Part shown: positions 1 through 6,005 of the stretch, piece by piece | How positions within the stretch are numbered: the stretch's first letter is position 1 | How the letters are laid out: every line of letters starts with the position of its first letter | Origin: Treponema sp. | GTDB lineage: Bacteria; Spirochaetota; Spirochaetia; Treponematales; Breznakiellaceae | Direction: 5' to 3' | Assembly (NCBI GenBank): GCA_031268245.1 | Contig: JAIRXN010000066.1 | Span: 1 to 16,685, forward strand | DNA length: 16,685 nucleotides | Program-made: the position numbers and the translations under genes | Notes under the pieces: generated by a model | The model's input: only the letters and a program-made list of their open reading frames with translations | Database searches by the model: none | Told to the model about the DNA's origin: nothing

Positions 1-331
1 GGGGCTCCCCGCTTTCTTTACCGAAAGGGATGATGCGGGAAAGATGAGCCTGCGCAGGGGATTTGAAATCCGGCAGGGAGAGAAGATTCTCATTGCGGAA
101 GATGTGGTCACCACCGGAAGGTCCAGCGGAGAAAGCGCCGCGGTGCTGGAAGCGCTTGGGGCGGAGATTGCAGCCCTTGCCTGCCTTGTGGATCGCCGGG
201 CGGAGGGAATTCTGCTTGACTGGCCTCTCTATGCAGGGGCAAAGATCGGTGCGGCAAACTGGGAAGTTTCGGACTGCTCCTTATGCAAACAGGGAATCCC
301 CGCGGTCAAACCCGGTTCAAGGAAAATGTAA
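1..331 (+). CDS. pyrE: Orotate phosphoribosyltransferase, C-terminal part (cut by window edge)
   Basis: Transfers phosphoribose from PRPP to orotate to give OMP, the fifth step of UMP synthesis. The reading frame is open from base 2, so the N-terminus lies outside the window and about 109 codons are visible. The PRPP-binding signature is clear: a hydrophobic strand followed by EDVVTTGRSS. Upstream is the flexible-loop region FFTERDDAGKM, and the protein ends with CSLCKQGIPAVKPGSRKM; a CxLCxxGxPxxKPGS tail is familiar from many PyrE proteins. It is the only plus-strand gene here and converges on pyrD, with 39 bases between the two stop codons. The pyr operon therefore has its pyrE on the opposite strand instead of at its end. 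Internal Met codons (for example at 44) are not the start, because the conserved sequence continues upstream. Confidence 0.93.
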   Translation, partial: GLPAFFTERDDAGKMSLRRGFEIRQGEKILIAEDVVTTGRSSGESAAVLEALGAEIAALACLVDRRAEGILLDWPLYAGAKIGAANWEVSDCSLCKQGIPAVKPGSRKM

Positions 332-350
332 AAGCTGGGTATAAACCCAG
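331..350 (-). terminator. Probable intrinsic terminator of the pyr operon
   Basis: Between the converging stop codons of pyrE and pyrD there is a perfect 6-bp stem CTGGGT/ACCCAG (335-340 and 345-350) with a 4-base loop. Read on the minus strand, the hairpin is followed by CTTTTAC and then another T-rich patch, as expected for a short Rho-independent terminator about 20 bases after the pyrD stop. On the plus strand the following bases are GC-rich, so it fits pyrD better than pyrE. The stem is short, so confidence is moderate. Confidence 0.45.
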
Positions 351-370
351 GCCTGCGAATCAGCGTTGCC

Positions 371-1288
371 CTACCTGATGGACAGTTCCCCAATCGAATG
401 ATACCCATGTTCTGCCATGTACTCTTCAATACCGCCGATTATTTCGATCATTGCTGCGGGGTGGACAAAGGTGGCTGAGCCAACCTGTATTGCGGCAGCT
501 CCGGCCAGAAGGAATTCCAGCGCGTCAACGGAAGCACAGATGCCTCCCATGCCCACAATGGCTGCGGAGGGGAAGGCTTCCCTGAGTTCCCATACTATGC
601 GGAGGGCAATGGGCCTTATTGCGGGGCCGGAAAGACCCGCGGTGATGTTGTCAAAAACAGGTTTCCTTGTATGAATGTCAATTGCCAAGGCTTTGAAGGT
701 ATTCACCAGGGAGATGGCATCGGCCCCCGCATTGATGCAGGCGCGGGCAACCGCAATTAAATCCGGGGCATTGGGAGAGAGTTTGACCATGAGCGGTTTA
801 TGAGAGAGGACTTTCCGTACAGGCTCCGCAATGCTGAGGGCGGCTTCAGGATCCAGACCGAAACTCATGCCCCCGGCCTTTACATTGGGGCAGGAGATAT
901 TGAGTTCTATCATGTCCACGCCGCTTGCGTCCAGCAGTCTTGCCCCTTCGGTGTATTCTTCTATGCTTGAACCTGAAAGGTTGGCGATTACCGCCGGGCC
1001 CAGGGTCCTCAGCCGGGGCAATTCCTTTTCAAGAAAAACTTCCAGTCCGGGATTTTCCAGGCCGATTGAGTTCATGAGTCCTGAGGGGGTTTCATGGAGC
1101 CTCACGCCCCTGTTCCCCTCTCTGGGCATGAGGGTGAGGCCCTTGGTACAGATACCTCCCAGCTTCTTAACGTCAATGATCGAAGCGTATTCGCAGCCGT
1201 AACCGAAAGTTCCTGATGCCGCAATGACAGGATTTTTGAAATTGACTCCGGCAATGGTAAGCGAAAGATCCGGCTTGTTGTTATTCAT
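371..1288 (-). CDS. pyrD: Dihydroorotate dehydrogenase, class 1B catalytic subunit
   Basis: FMN enzyme that oxidises dihydroorotate to orotate. The 305-residue product has the class 1 active-site motif NISCPNVK with the catalytic Cys near residue 133 (class 2 enzymes have Ser there), KLSPN near 169-173, the SLVNT segment near 193-197, and the glycine-rich FMN phosphate site GMGGI near 246-250. The immediately preceding pyrK makes this class 1B: PyrD2K2 passes electrons through FAD and an iron-sulphur cluster to NAD+. I chose the ATG at 1288 because it overlaps the pyrK stop (ATGAATAA, 8 bases) and has GGGGAG at suitable spacing. A longer frame to 1330 adds 14 residues that fall inside pyrK and look non-native. 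It is the last gene of the pyr operon. Confidence 0.96.
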   Translation of the reverse strand: MNNNKPDLSLTIAGVNFKNPVIAASGTFGYGCEYASIIDVKKLGGICTKGLTLMPREGNRGVRLHETPSGLMNSIGLENPGLEVFLEKELPRLRTLGPAVIANLSGSSIEEYTEGARLLDASGVDMIELNISCPNVKAGGMSFGLDPEAALSIAEPVRKVLSHKPLMVKLSPNAPDLIAVARACINAGADAISLVNTFKALAIDIHTRKPVFDNITAGLSGPAIRPIALRIVWELREAFPSAAIVGMGGICASVDALEFLLAGAAAIQVGSATFVHPAAMIEIIGGIEEYMAEHGYHSIGELSIR

Positions 1289-2084
1289 TAAAGACGATCT
1301 CCCCGGCATTGAACACAGGGCCGTCGGCACAGCATCTCCGCATGCCCTTTGCCGTCTCTATGCTGCACCCGAGACACGCACCCACCCCGCAGGCCATCCG
1401 CCTTTCCATGCTGATAAAGCAGGGTGTTTCCGCGGCCTCACACTGTGCGGCCGCCGTCCTGAGCATTGCCTCCGGGCCGCATACATATACTGCGGCGTAG
1501 GGTTCAGGATCGAAGTAGTCGAGAATAAGGCCCTTTTTGTCTGAACCGTTTGCCTGAGCGCCGGGATCTTCAAATGCTATACAATAACCGGAAGTTCCCG
1601 CGGCCGCGGCTCCCAGAAATTCTTTACGCTCTTCCTCGTTGTCAAAGGCTTTTCTGAATCCTGCATAAAAATCATAGTGACGGCCGGCAGCTTCAAGTTC
1701 CGCGGCAAAGGCTTTAAGGGGAGCAATGCCGATGCCGCCCGAAAGCAATGCCAGGGCCCTGTTATCCGCAGGGGGAGGCAGAAACTGTGACCATGTATTC
1801 CCCAGGGGGCCGATCAGTTCCGCCTTTTCACCCGTCCGCATGTCAAAGAGCTCCTCTGTTCCTCTGCCCCGCAGCGCTATCAGAAAACTTACCGTGTGTG
1901 CGGCCTCATTCCACGCGGCGGTACTGATTGCCCTTCCCAGAAAAACCGAAGAGCGGAGCGGCTTGATCATAAAGAATTGTCCTGCGGCGGGCGCCGGATC
2001 CGTCCAGGAAAAGTTCATGCGGAATATCTCTCTGTTGACGGCCTTTATTTCTTTAAGGACAGAAACCTGCGCAGTTTTGTCCAC
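1281..2084 (-). CDS. pyrK: Dihydroorotate dehydrogenase electron-transfer subunit
   Basis: Iron-sulphur flavoprotein that links PyrD to NAD+. Ferredoxin-reductase-like fold: an FAD-binding barrel (residues about 5-100, with RAIS at 51-54 where family members often have RPxS), a nucleotide-binding region starting at LLSGGIGIAPL (113-123), the VYVCGPEAML segment (199-208), and a C-terminal [2Fe-2S] site C-x4-C-x2-C-x11-C (Cys232, 237, 240, 252, ending CADGPVF). The 267-residue length is normal for PyrK. The start is GTG at 2084, one base after the pyrF stop, with AAGGGGAG about 8 bases before it. The frame extends to 2180, but the extra 32 residues lie inside pyrF and do not resemble the family. 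Confidence 0.95.
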   Translation of the reverse strand: MDKTAQVSVLKEIKAVNREIFRMNFSWTDPAPAAGQFFMIKPLRSSVFLGRAISTAAWNEAAHTVSFLIALRGRGTEELFDMRTGEKAELIGPLGNTWSQFLPPPADNRALALLSGGIGIAPLKAFAAELEAAGRHYDFYAGFRKAFDNEEERKEFLGAAAAGTSGYCIAFEDPGAQANGSDKKGLILDYFDPEPYAAVYVCGPEAMLRTAAAQCEAAETPCFISMERRMACGVGACLGCSIETAKGMRRCCADGPVFNAGEIVFNE

Positions 2085-2085
2085 T

Positions 2086-2976
2086 TTACAGGCTCCCCTT
2101 TTTTGCGGAGATACGGATTGCGTCCCGCATTTCCACGACAGCCTTTCTTGCGGCTTCCGCTGCAAAATCGTTGTCCGCACCGGCGGGGGCCTCTTTCGAC
2201 CATGCTTTGAGTATTGAACGGGAGGCGTTTACCACGCCGCCGTTGGATTTCCTGAGAAGCAGGGCCGCATCATCTGCCGCTCCTCCCTGTGCGCCGTAAC
2301 CGGGTATAAGAAATAAGAGATTGTTCCTCTGTTCCCGTATGGCCGCGGCTTCTCCCCGTTCCGTACAACCTACCACCACGCCGAAAGCTCCATAGCCGTA
2401 TTTTCCCTCATGGGAAGCGGCCATTTCCTGCATCCTGTCTCCAACCGCATCGTAGAATCTTTTGGAAGTGTTTTTGATTTCAAGATATTCGAAATCCTTC
2501 ATGCCCTTGTTGCTTGTCCTCATTAACACGAAGGCGCCCTTGCCTTTCTTTTCCGCAGCTTCAATCCAGGGCTCAATTGAATCCATGCCCATATATGGCG
2601 AGAGCGTTACGAAGTCGGCTTCAAAGTCCCCTTCAAAATGAGCCCTTGCATAACGGGAAGCGGTATCCGCAATATCCCCCCGTTTTATGTCGGCAATGAC
2701 AAGGCATTTTTTTTCCCTTATGCAGCGCAATGTTTCCGAATATGTTTTCAATCCTGCAAGGCCCAGCTCTTCATAGTATGCTATCTGCACCTTGTAGCAG
2801 GCGCACAGATCGGAAGTGGCATTGACAAGGGCCGCGTTAAAGGCCAGTACCGCCTCCGCCGCCGATGAAGCCTTTTTTAATTCCGCTGCCGGGATATAGT
2901 CTGCGGCAGTATCGAGACCGATACAGACATGCCCCTTCTTCTCAACCGCCTCATAGAGTTTATCCATATTATACAT
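2086..2976 (-). CDS. pyrF: Orotidine-5'-phosphate decarboxylase (type 2 subfamily)
   Basis: Decarboxylates OMP to UMP, the last step of the pathway. The 296-residue length and motifs fit the longer type 2 subfamily (annotated pyrF_sub2): CIGLDTAADYIP near the N-terminus, the catalytic ADIKRGDI (Asp96, Lys98, Asp101), GVVVGCT around 199-205, the phosphate-gripping IPGYGAQGG around 224-232 and VNASRSI around 249-255. The ATG at 2976 is preferred over the one at 2967, because the upstream GAGG sits 7 bases before the first. It begins 2 bases after the pyrC stop and ends 1 base before pyrK, so translational coupling is likely. Confidence 0.96.
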   Translation of the reverse strand: MYNMDKLYEAVEKKGHVCIGLDTAADYIPAAELKKASSAAEAVLAFNAALVNATSDLCACYKVQIAYYEELGLAGLKTYSETLRCIREKKCLVIADIKRGDIADTASRYARAHFEGDFEADFVTLSPYMGMDSIEPWIEAAEKKGKGAFVLMRTSNKGMKDFEYLEIKNTSKRFYDAVGDRMQEMAASHEGKYGYGAFGVVVGCTERGEAAAIREQRNNLLFLIPGYGAQGGAADDAALLLRKSNGGVVNASRSILKAWSKEAPAGADNDFAAEAARKAVVEMRDAIRISAKKGSL

Positions 2977-2978
2977 TT

Positions 2979-4349
2979 TTATGCCTCATATATGATCCGT
3001 CCGCGGTTTATGTTTACAAGAATCCGCCCCCACAACTGGCGGCCTGTAAAGGGGCTGTTCTTTCCCCGCGACTTGAAGGTTCCGGGATCTACCGTTGTTT
3101 TTTTCCGCAGATCCGCAATAATCAAATCCGCCTTCAGTCCCGGCGCAATTCTTCCCCTGCCGCATGGATCATTCCCTCCGAACCCAAGAATCCCGGCCGG
3201 AGATGCGCTCATCAATGCGGAAAGCCGTCTGAGATCCATGTTGTTTTTCAATACCAGTTCGGTATAACAGAGGGGGAAGGCAGTTTCAAGACCGCTGAAA
3301 CCGGGAGCGCCTGCTTCCTTGTCTCTCTGCGAATGAGGCGCATGATCGGTTGCAACAGCGTCAAGCGTTCCGTCAAGAATTGCATTGACAAGAGCCTCTC
3401 TGTCTTCTTCGCTGCGGAGCGGCGGATTCACCCTGCCGAAGGATTCATCTCCGAGTCTCCCGGCGTCTTCCTCCGTACAGCCGATATGGTGAGGGCTCGC
3501 CTCCGCGCTGAGGGGCATGTCTTCCTTCTTTGCCCGGCGGATCATTTCAAGCGCTTCCTTTGTGGAAACATGAGCGATGTGAATTTTACAACCCGTCTCT
3601 TTATTAAGTTCAATGACCCTCCGTGTCGCATTGTTTTCTTCGATGCGGCTCCACAGAGAACGGGGTTTCCCTTCTTTTTTCAGTTTCTCCGCTTCTTCAC
3701 CACCGAAATCACAGTGGCAAGAGAGGGGGAGACCGCTGCGTTTTGCTTCCCTCATTGCAGCAATGAAAAGAGAATCGGCGGCAATGTCCTTGCCGTCTTC
3801 ACTGAGCAGCCGGGGCAGTAACGGCGAAGAACGTTCTGTATACGGCGGCAGCTTTGTTATCTCCGACAGCCTACGGCCTTCCATGTTTTCCGTGAGGGAC
3901 ATTGCGGGGTAAAGGTCGATAAATCCTAAAATATCGGAACGTTTTTTAAGAGCGGCAATCTTTTCAATGCTGTCATTTACCGGTTTTGTATTTGCCATGC
4001 AGACTACCGTCCCGTATCCTCCGGCAGCCGCGGCGAGGCAGGCGCTTTCCAGGATTTCCTTTTCGGGAAAACCGGGGTCCCGGAAATGTGCATGAAGATC
4101 CACAAGAGCCGGCATTAAAACCGGAAGCAGGGATTGTTTGTAGGGAATTTCAGGATGAATATAATTGCGCCCGTCAATGACAAGCCTTGCTTCAAGGCAG
4201 TAGTATCCAATTTTTTTTTCATTCAATACATAATCCAAACCGTCTTCGGATTCGGCAATTACTTCCTTAATGACGCCGTCTTCAATGATAACTGTTCCAA
4301 ACGAGTCTGTGTTTTTATCGATGATATGGAAATTTTTGAGAACGATCAT
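2979..4349 (-). CDS. pyrC: Dihydroorotase (class I)
   Basis: Zinc amidohydrolase that closes carbamoyl aspartate to dihydroorotate. Signature HAHFRDPG at 86-93 gives ligands His86 and His88. By motif and spacing against class I enzymes, Asp185 (in SEDG), His212 (CHCD), His260 (IHIAH) and Asp335 (ATDHAPH) complete the binuclear site. The C-terminal return barrel ends with a GRILVNINRGRIIYE-like strand. The 456-residue length is a little above the usual 425-430, explained mainly by extra residues between about 34 and 76, before the HxH motif. The ATG at 4349 has GAGG 7 bases upstream. A TTG two codons earlier (4355) is possible but lies too close to that Shine-Dalgarno. Third gene of the pyr operon. 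Confidence 0.95.
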   Translation of the reverse strand: MIVLKNFHIIDKNTDSFGTVIIEDGVIKEVIAESEDGLDYVLNEKKIGYYCLEARLVIDGRNYIHPEIPYKQSLLPVLMPALVDLHAHFRDPGFPEKEILESACLAAAAGGYGTVVCMANTKPVNDSIEKIAALKKRSDILGFIDLYPAMSLTENMEGRRLSEITKLPPYTERSSPLLPRLLSEDGKDIAADSLFIAAMREAKRSGLPLSCHCDFGGEEAEKLKKEGKPRSLWSRIEENNATRRVIELNKETGCKIHIAHVSTKEALEMIRRAKKEDMPLSAEASPHHIGCTEEDAGRLGDESFGRVNPPLRSEEDREALVNAILDGTLDAVATDHAPHSQRDKEAGAPGFSGLETAFPLCYTELVLKNNMDLRRLSALMSASPAGILGFGGNDPCGRGRIAPGLKADLIIADLRKKTTVDPGTFKSRGKNSPFTGRQLWGRILVNINRGRIIYEA

Positions 4350-4358
4350 CTTCAATCC

Positions 4359-4796
4359 TCATTCCCTGAAGTCCCGCGCCGATTTAATATCATCGCAGTA
4401 TTCACAGCGGTAACTGCGCTGTTCGGCATTTTCCAGGTGGAAGATATGGGGAATGTATTTTTCCGTGGAGGTGATGCAGCGCGGATTCTTGCAGATAAGC
4501 ACATCTTCAACACGTTCAGGAAGACGGAGTTTTTTCTTTTCGGTTATCTGTTCGTTTTCAATGACATTTACCGTGATATTGGGATCGATTAAGCCGAGAA
4601 GGTCAAAATTGATTTCGATGGTATTGTCAATCTTGATGATATCTTTTTTACCCATGTGTCTGGAAGATGCGTTGATCACAAAGGCGACATTGTAGGGCGC
4701 CTTGTCAAGCCCCAGCCAGTTGAAGATATGGATCCCCAGACCCGCCCGGATATGATCGATAACGATCCCGTTTCTGATTTGATCGATGTTTAACAT
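4359..4796 (-). CDS. pyrI: Aspartate carbamoyltransferase regulatory subunit
   Basis: Zinc-binding allosteric subunit of aspartate transcarbamoylase. The N-terminal effector domain has IVIDHI and MGKKDIIKIDNT, matching the E. coli stretches that carry nucleotide ligands Asp19, His20 and Lys60 (here Asp14, His15, Lys55). The C-terminal zinc domain has Cys102, Cys107, Cys131 and Cys134 in the C-x4-C...C-x2-C pattern, preceded by LPERVEDVLIC. All four zinc ligands and the effector-site residues I can align are kept, so a CTP/UTP-responsive PyrB6I6-type holoenzyme is a fair inference. At 145 residues it is slightly shorter than the 153 of E. coli. GGGAG lies 8 bases before the ATG, and pyrB ends 12 bases upstream. 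Confidence 0.96.
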   Translation of the reverse strand: MLNIDQIRNGIVIDHIRAGLGIHIFNWLGLDKAPYNVAFVINASSRHMGKKDIIKIDNTIEINFDLLGLIDPNITVNVIENEQITEKKKLRLPERVEDVLICKNPRCITSTEKYIPHIFHLENAEQRSYRCEYCDDIKSARDFRE

Positions 4797-4808
4797 TTCA
4801 TATACTCC

Positions 4809-5756
4809 CTATACAACACCCAGAATTGAAGCAAGCAGCGACATGCGGACATACATTCCGTATTTGGCCTGTTTGAAGTAAGCTGCGCGCGGATCCTTGT
4901 CCACCTCCACGGCAATTTCGTTGACACGGGGCAGAGGATGCAGTATTATCAGATTCTGTTTTGCCTTTTCAAGCTTTTCCCTGTCAAGGATGTAACTGTC
5001 CTTGAGGCGTATATAGTCTTCTTCATTGAAGAAACGTTCCCGCTGTACCCTGGTCATGTAAAGCACATCAAGTTCCGGCATGGCTTCATCAAAGTTTCCG
5101 GTTTCATTATACTCAATTTTTTCCCTGTCAAGCGCCCTGATAATATATTCAGGCGCCCGCAGTTCATCGGGAGAGATGAAGAAAAATTTTACTCCGCTGT
5201 AACGGGCAAGCGCATGAGACAGGGAATGAACGGTACGGCCAAATTTAAGATCTCCGCAGAAACCGACGCGGAGGCCCTTTACCGATTCGGCAAGCATTTT
5301 GGCTCCGGGTTTTCCCCTCAGCCGTTTGATGGTGAGAAGATCCGTCAAGGTCTGGGTAGGATGATGGTGTCCGCCGTCTCCCGCATTGATCACCGGCACC
5401 GGCGAATAACGGGATGCAAGCAGGGCGGCCCCTTCCTTTGGGTTACGCATCACGATGGCGTCGGCATAAGAGGCCGCCATGCGAATCGTGTCCGCCAGAC
5501 TTTCACCCTTCACTGCGGAACTCGAACCGGGATCGGCAAAGCCCAGCGTGGAACCGCCCAGCCGCAGCATTGCCGCTTCAAAACTTAGGCGGGTTCTGGT
5601 ACTTGGTTCAAAGAAGAGCGTAGCCAGCAGTTTCCCCCGGCAGCCTTCCCGCAGATACGTTTCATCCTCTTCAATTTTTTCCGCCAGGTTGAAGATCGTA
5701 TCCAGTTCTTCAAGACTGAAGTTTCCCGGCTCAATCAGGGATCGTCCTTTTAACAT
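4809..5756 (-). CDS. pyrB: Aspartate carbamoyltransferase catalytic subunit
   Basis: Condenses carbamoyl phosphate with aspartate, the committed step of pyrimidine synthesis. Motifs in order: FFEPSTRTRLSFE (48-60) for carbamoyl phosphate, the 80s loop with Lys83 (AVKGES), GDGGHHHPTQTLTD (126-139), GDLKFGRTVHSL (168-179), and the 240s-region motif HPLPRVNEI (273-281). The 315-residue length is normal. The adjacent pyrI shows that it is the catalytic chain of a regulated class B ATCase. The ATG at 5756 has GGAGG 4 bases upstream. First gene of the pyr operon, facing 245 bases of hairpin-rich spacer. Confidence 0.97.
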   Translation of the reverse strand: MLKGRSLIEPGNFSLEELDTIFNLAEKIEEDETYLREGCRGKLLATLFFEPSTRTRLSFEAAMLRLGGSTLGFADPGSSSAVKGESLADTIRMAASYADAIVMRNPKEGAALLASRYSPVPVINAGDGGHHHPTQTLTDLLTIKRLRGKPGAKMLAESVKGLRVGFCGDLKFGRTVHSLSHALARYSGVKFFFISPDELRAPEYIIRALDREKIEYNETGNFDEAMPELDVLYMTRVQRERFFNEEDYIRLKDSYILDREKLEKAKQNLIILHPLPRVNEIAVEVDKDPRAAYFKQAKYGMYVRMSLLASILGVV

Positions 5757-5771
5757 GGTTCCTCCAGAACC
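5757..5771 (-). promoter_or_regulatory. pyrB ribosome binding site within a small hairpin
   Basis: On the minus strand the 15 bases directly before the pyrB ATG read GGTTC-TGGAG-GAACC, a perfect 5-bp stem with a 5-base loop ending at the base next to the start codon. The Shine-Dalgarno GGAGG spans the loop and the first stem base. The pairing is seen in the sequence; an effect on pyrB translation is inference. Confidence 0.4.
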
Positions 5772-5782
5772 CCTTATTCGTT

Positions 5783-5819
5783 GAGCTTCTGCAAAACTCG
5801 GTTAGTTTTGCAGAAGCTC
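5783..5819. repeat. Perfect 16-bp inverted repeat, 5-base loop
   Basis: GAGCTTCTGCAAAACT (5783-5798) pairs exactly with AGTTTTGCAGAAGCTC (5804-5819). It is the hairpin nearest pyrB and the strongest in the spacer. On the minus strand no T-run follows, so it is not a standard terminator of pyrB-directed transcription. Confidence 0.9.
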
Positions 5820-5820
5820 T

Positions 5821-5854
5821 TGCAGTTTTTCGCCCCATGGGCTGCAAAACTGCA
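5821..5854. repeat. Inverted repeat with 9-bp outer stem and inner stem
   Basis: TGCAGTTTT (5821-5829) pairs with AAAACTGCA (5846-5854). Inside, GCCC (5832-5835) pairs with GGGC (5839-5842). Six T's follow on the plus strand (5855-5860), giving a terminator shape in the plus direction, where no gene lies upstream. It shares the GCAAAACT core with the neighbouring repeat at 5783-5819. Confidence 0.8.
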
Positions 5855-5868
5855 TTTTTTAGAGGTTG

Positions 5869-5896
5869 CTCTTTCAAAACTGAAGTTTTGAAAGAG
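5869..5896. repeat. 13-bp inverted repeat
   Basis: CTCTTTCAAAACT (5869-5881) and AGTTTTGAAAGAG (5884-5896) are perfect complements with two bases between. It is the third hairpin in the spacer with the CAAAACT/AGTTTTG core, and it has an A/T-rich side toward pyrB. Confidence 0.85.
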
Positions 5897-5902
5897 GCTC
5901 CT

Positions 5903-5929
5903 TTTATAAGGCTGCGCCTTACAATTCAA
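5903..5929 (-). promoter_or_regulatory. Candidate sigma-70-type promoter for pyrB, palindromic spacer
   Basis: On the minus strand TTGAAT (5929-5924) and TATAAA (5908-5903) resemble -35 and -10 boxes with 15 bases between, shorter than the optimal 17. The spacer contains most of the 6-bp palindrome TAAGGC-TGC-GCCTTA (5907-5921). If used, it would give a leader of roughly 140 nt containing three hairpins. This is a consensus match only. Confidence 0.3.
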
Positions 5930-5934
5930 TCGAA

Positions 5935-5953
5935 CAGGAAACGAAGTTTCCTG
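5935..5953. repeat. 8-bp inverted repeat, 3-base loop
   Basis: CAGGAAAC (5935-5942) and GTTTCCTG (5946-5953) form a perfect stem with a GAA loop. One of six consecutive hairpins between purH and pyrB. No T-run follows on either strand. Confidence 0.8.
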
Positions 5954-5963
5954 CAATAAACTG

Positions 5964-6005
5964 CTAGGGCAGCGCTGATTAGATGCGGCTAATCAGCTTC
6001 CCTAG
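5964..6005 (-). terminator. Composite hairpin over the purH stop codon, possible terminator
   Basis: The outer stem CTAGGG/CCCTAG (5964-5969 with 6000-6005) and inner stem GCTGATTAG/CTAATCAGC (5974-5982 with 5989-5997) form a long hairpin with a small internal bulge. The purH stop codon (TAG, 6002-6004) is within the outer arm. On the minus strand the following bases (CAGTTTATTG) are only mildly T-rich, so intrinsic termination is plausible but not assured; it could also protect the mRNA end. Confidence 0.4.

Noticed and set aside
2865..3821. A 318-codon plus-strand open frame antisense to pyrC
   Set aside because: It has no family resemblance and lies fully opposite a well-supported dihydroorotase gene; a shadow frame.
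5821..5860. Intrinsic terminator (stem plus six T's) on the plus strand
   Set aside because: No plus-strand gene precedes it; in the pyrB direction the T-run becomes an A-run upstream of the hairpin.
5855..5897. AGAGGTTGC-like sequence resembling a PyrR-binding loop
   Set aside because: The similarity is on the plus strand, opposite to pyrB transcription, and the full anti-antiterminator shape is not seen.
5774..5956. A 60-codon minus-strand open frame through the purH-pyrB spacer, ending 17 bases before the pyrB ATG, as a pyrL-like leader peptide
   Set aside because: It starts with TTG, has no Shine-Dalgarno and its sequence is dictated by the palindromes. Nothing supports translation.
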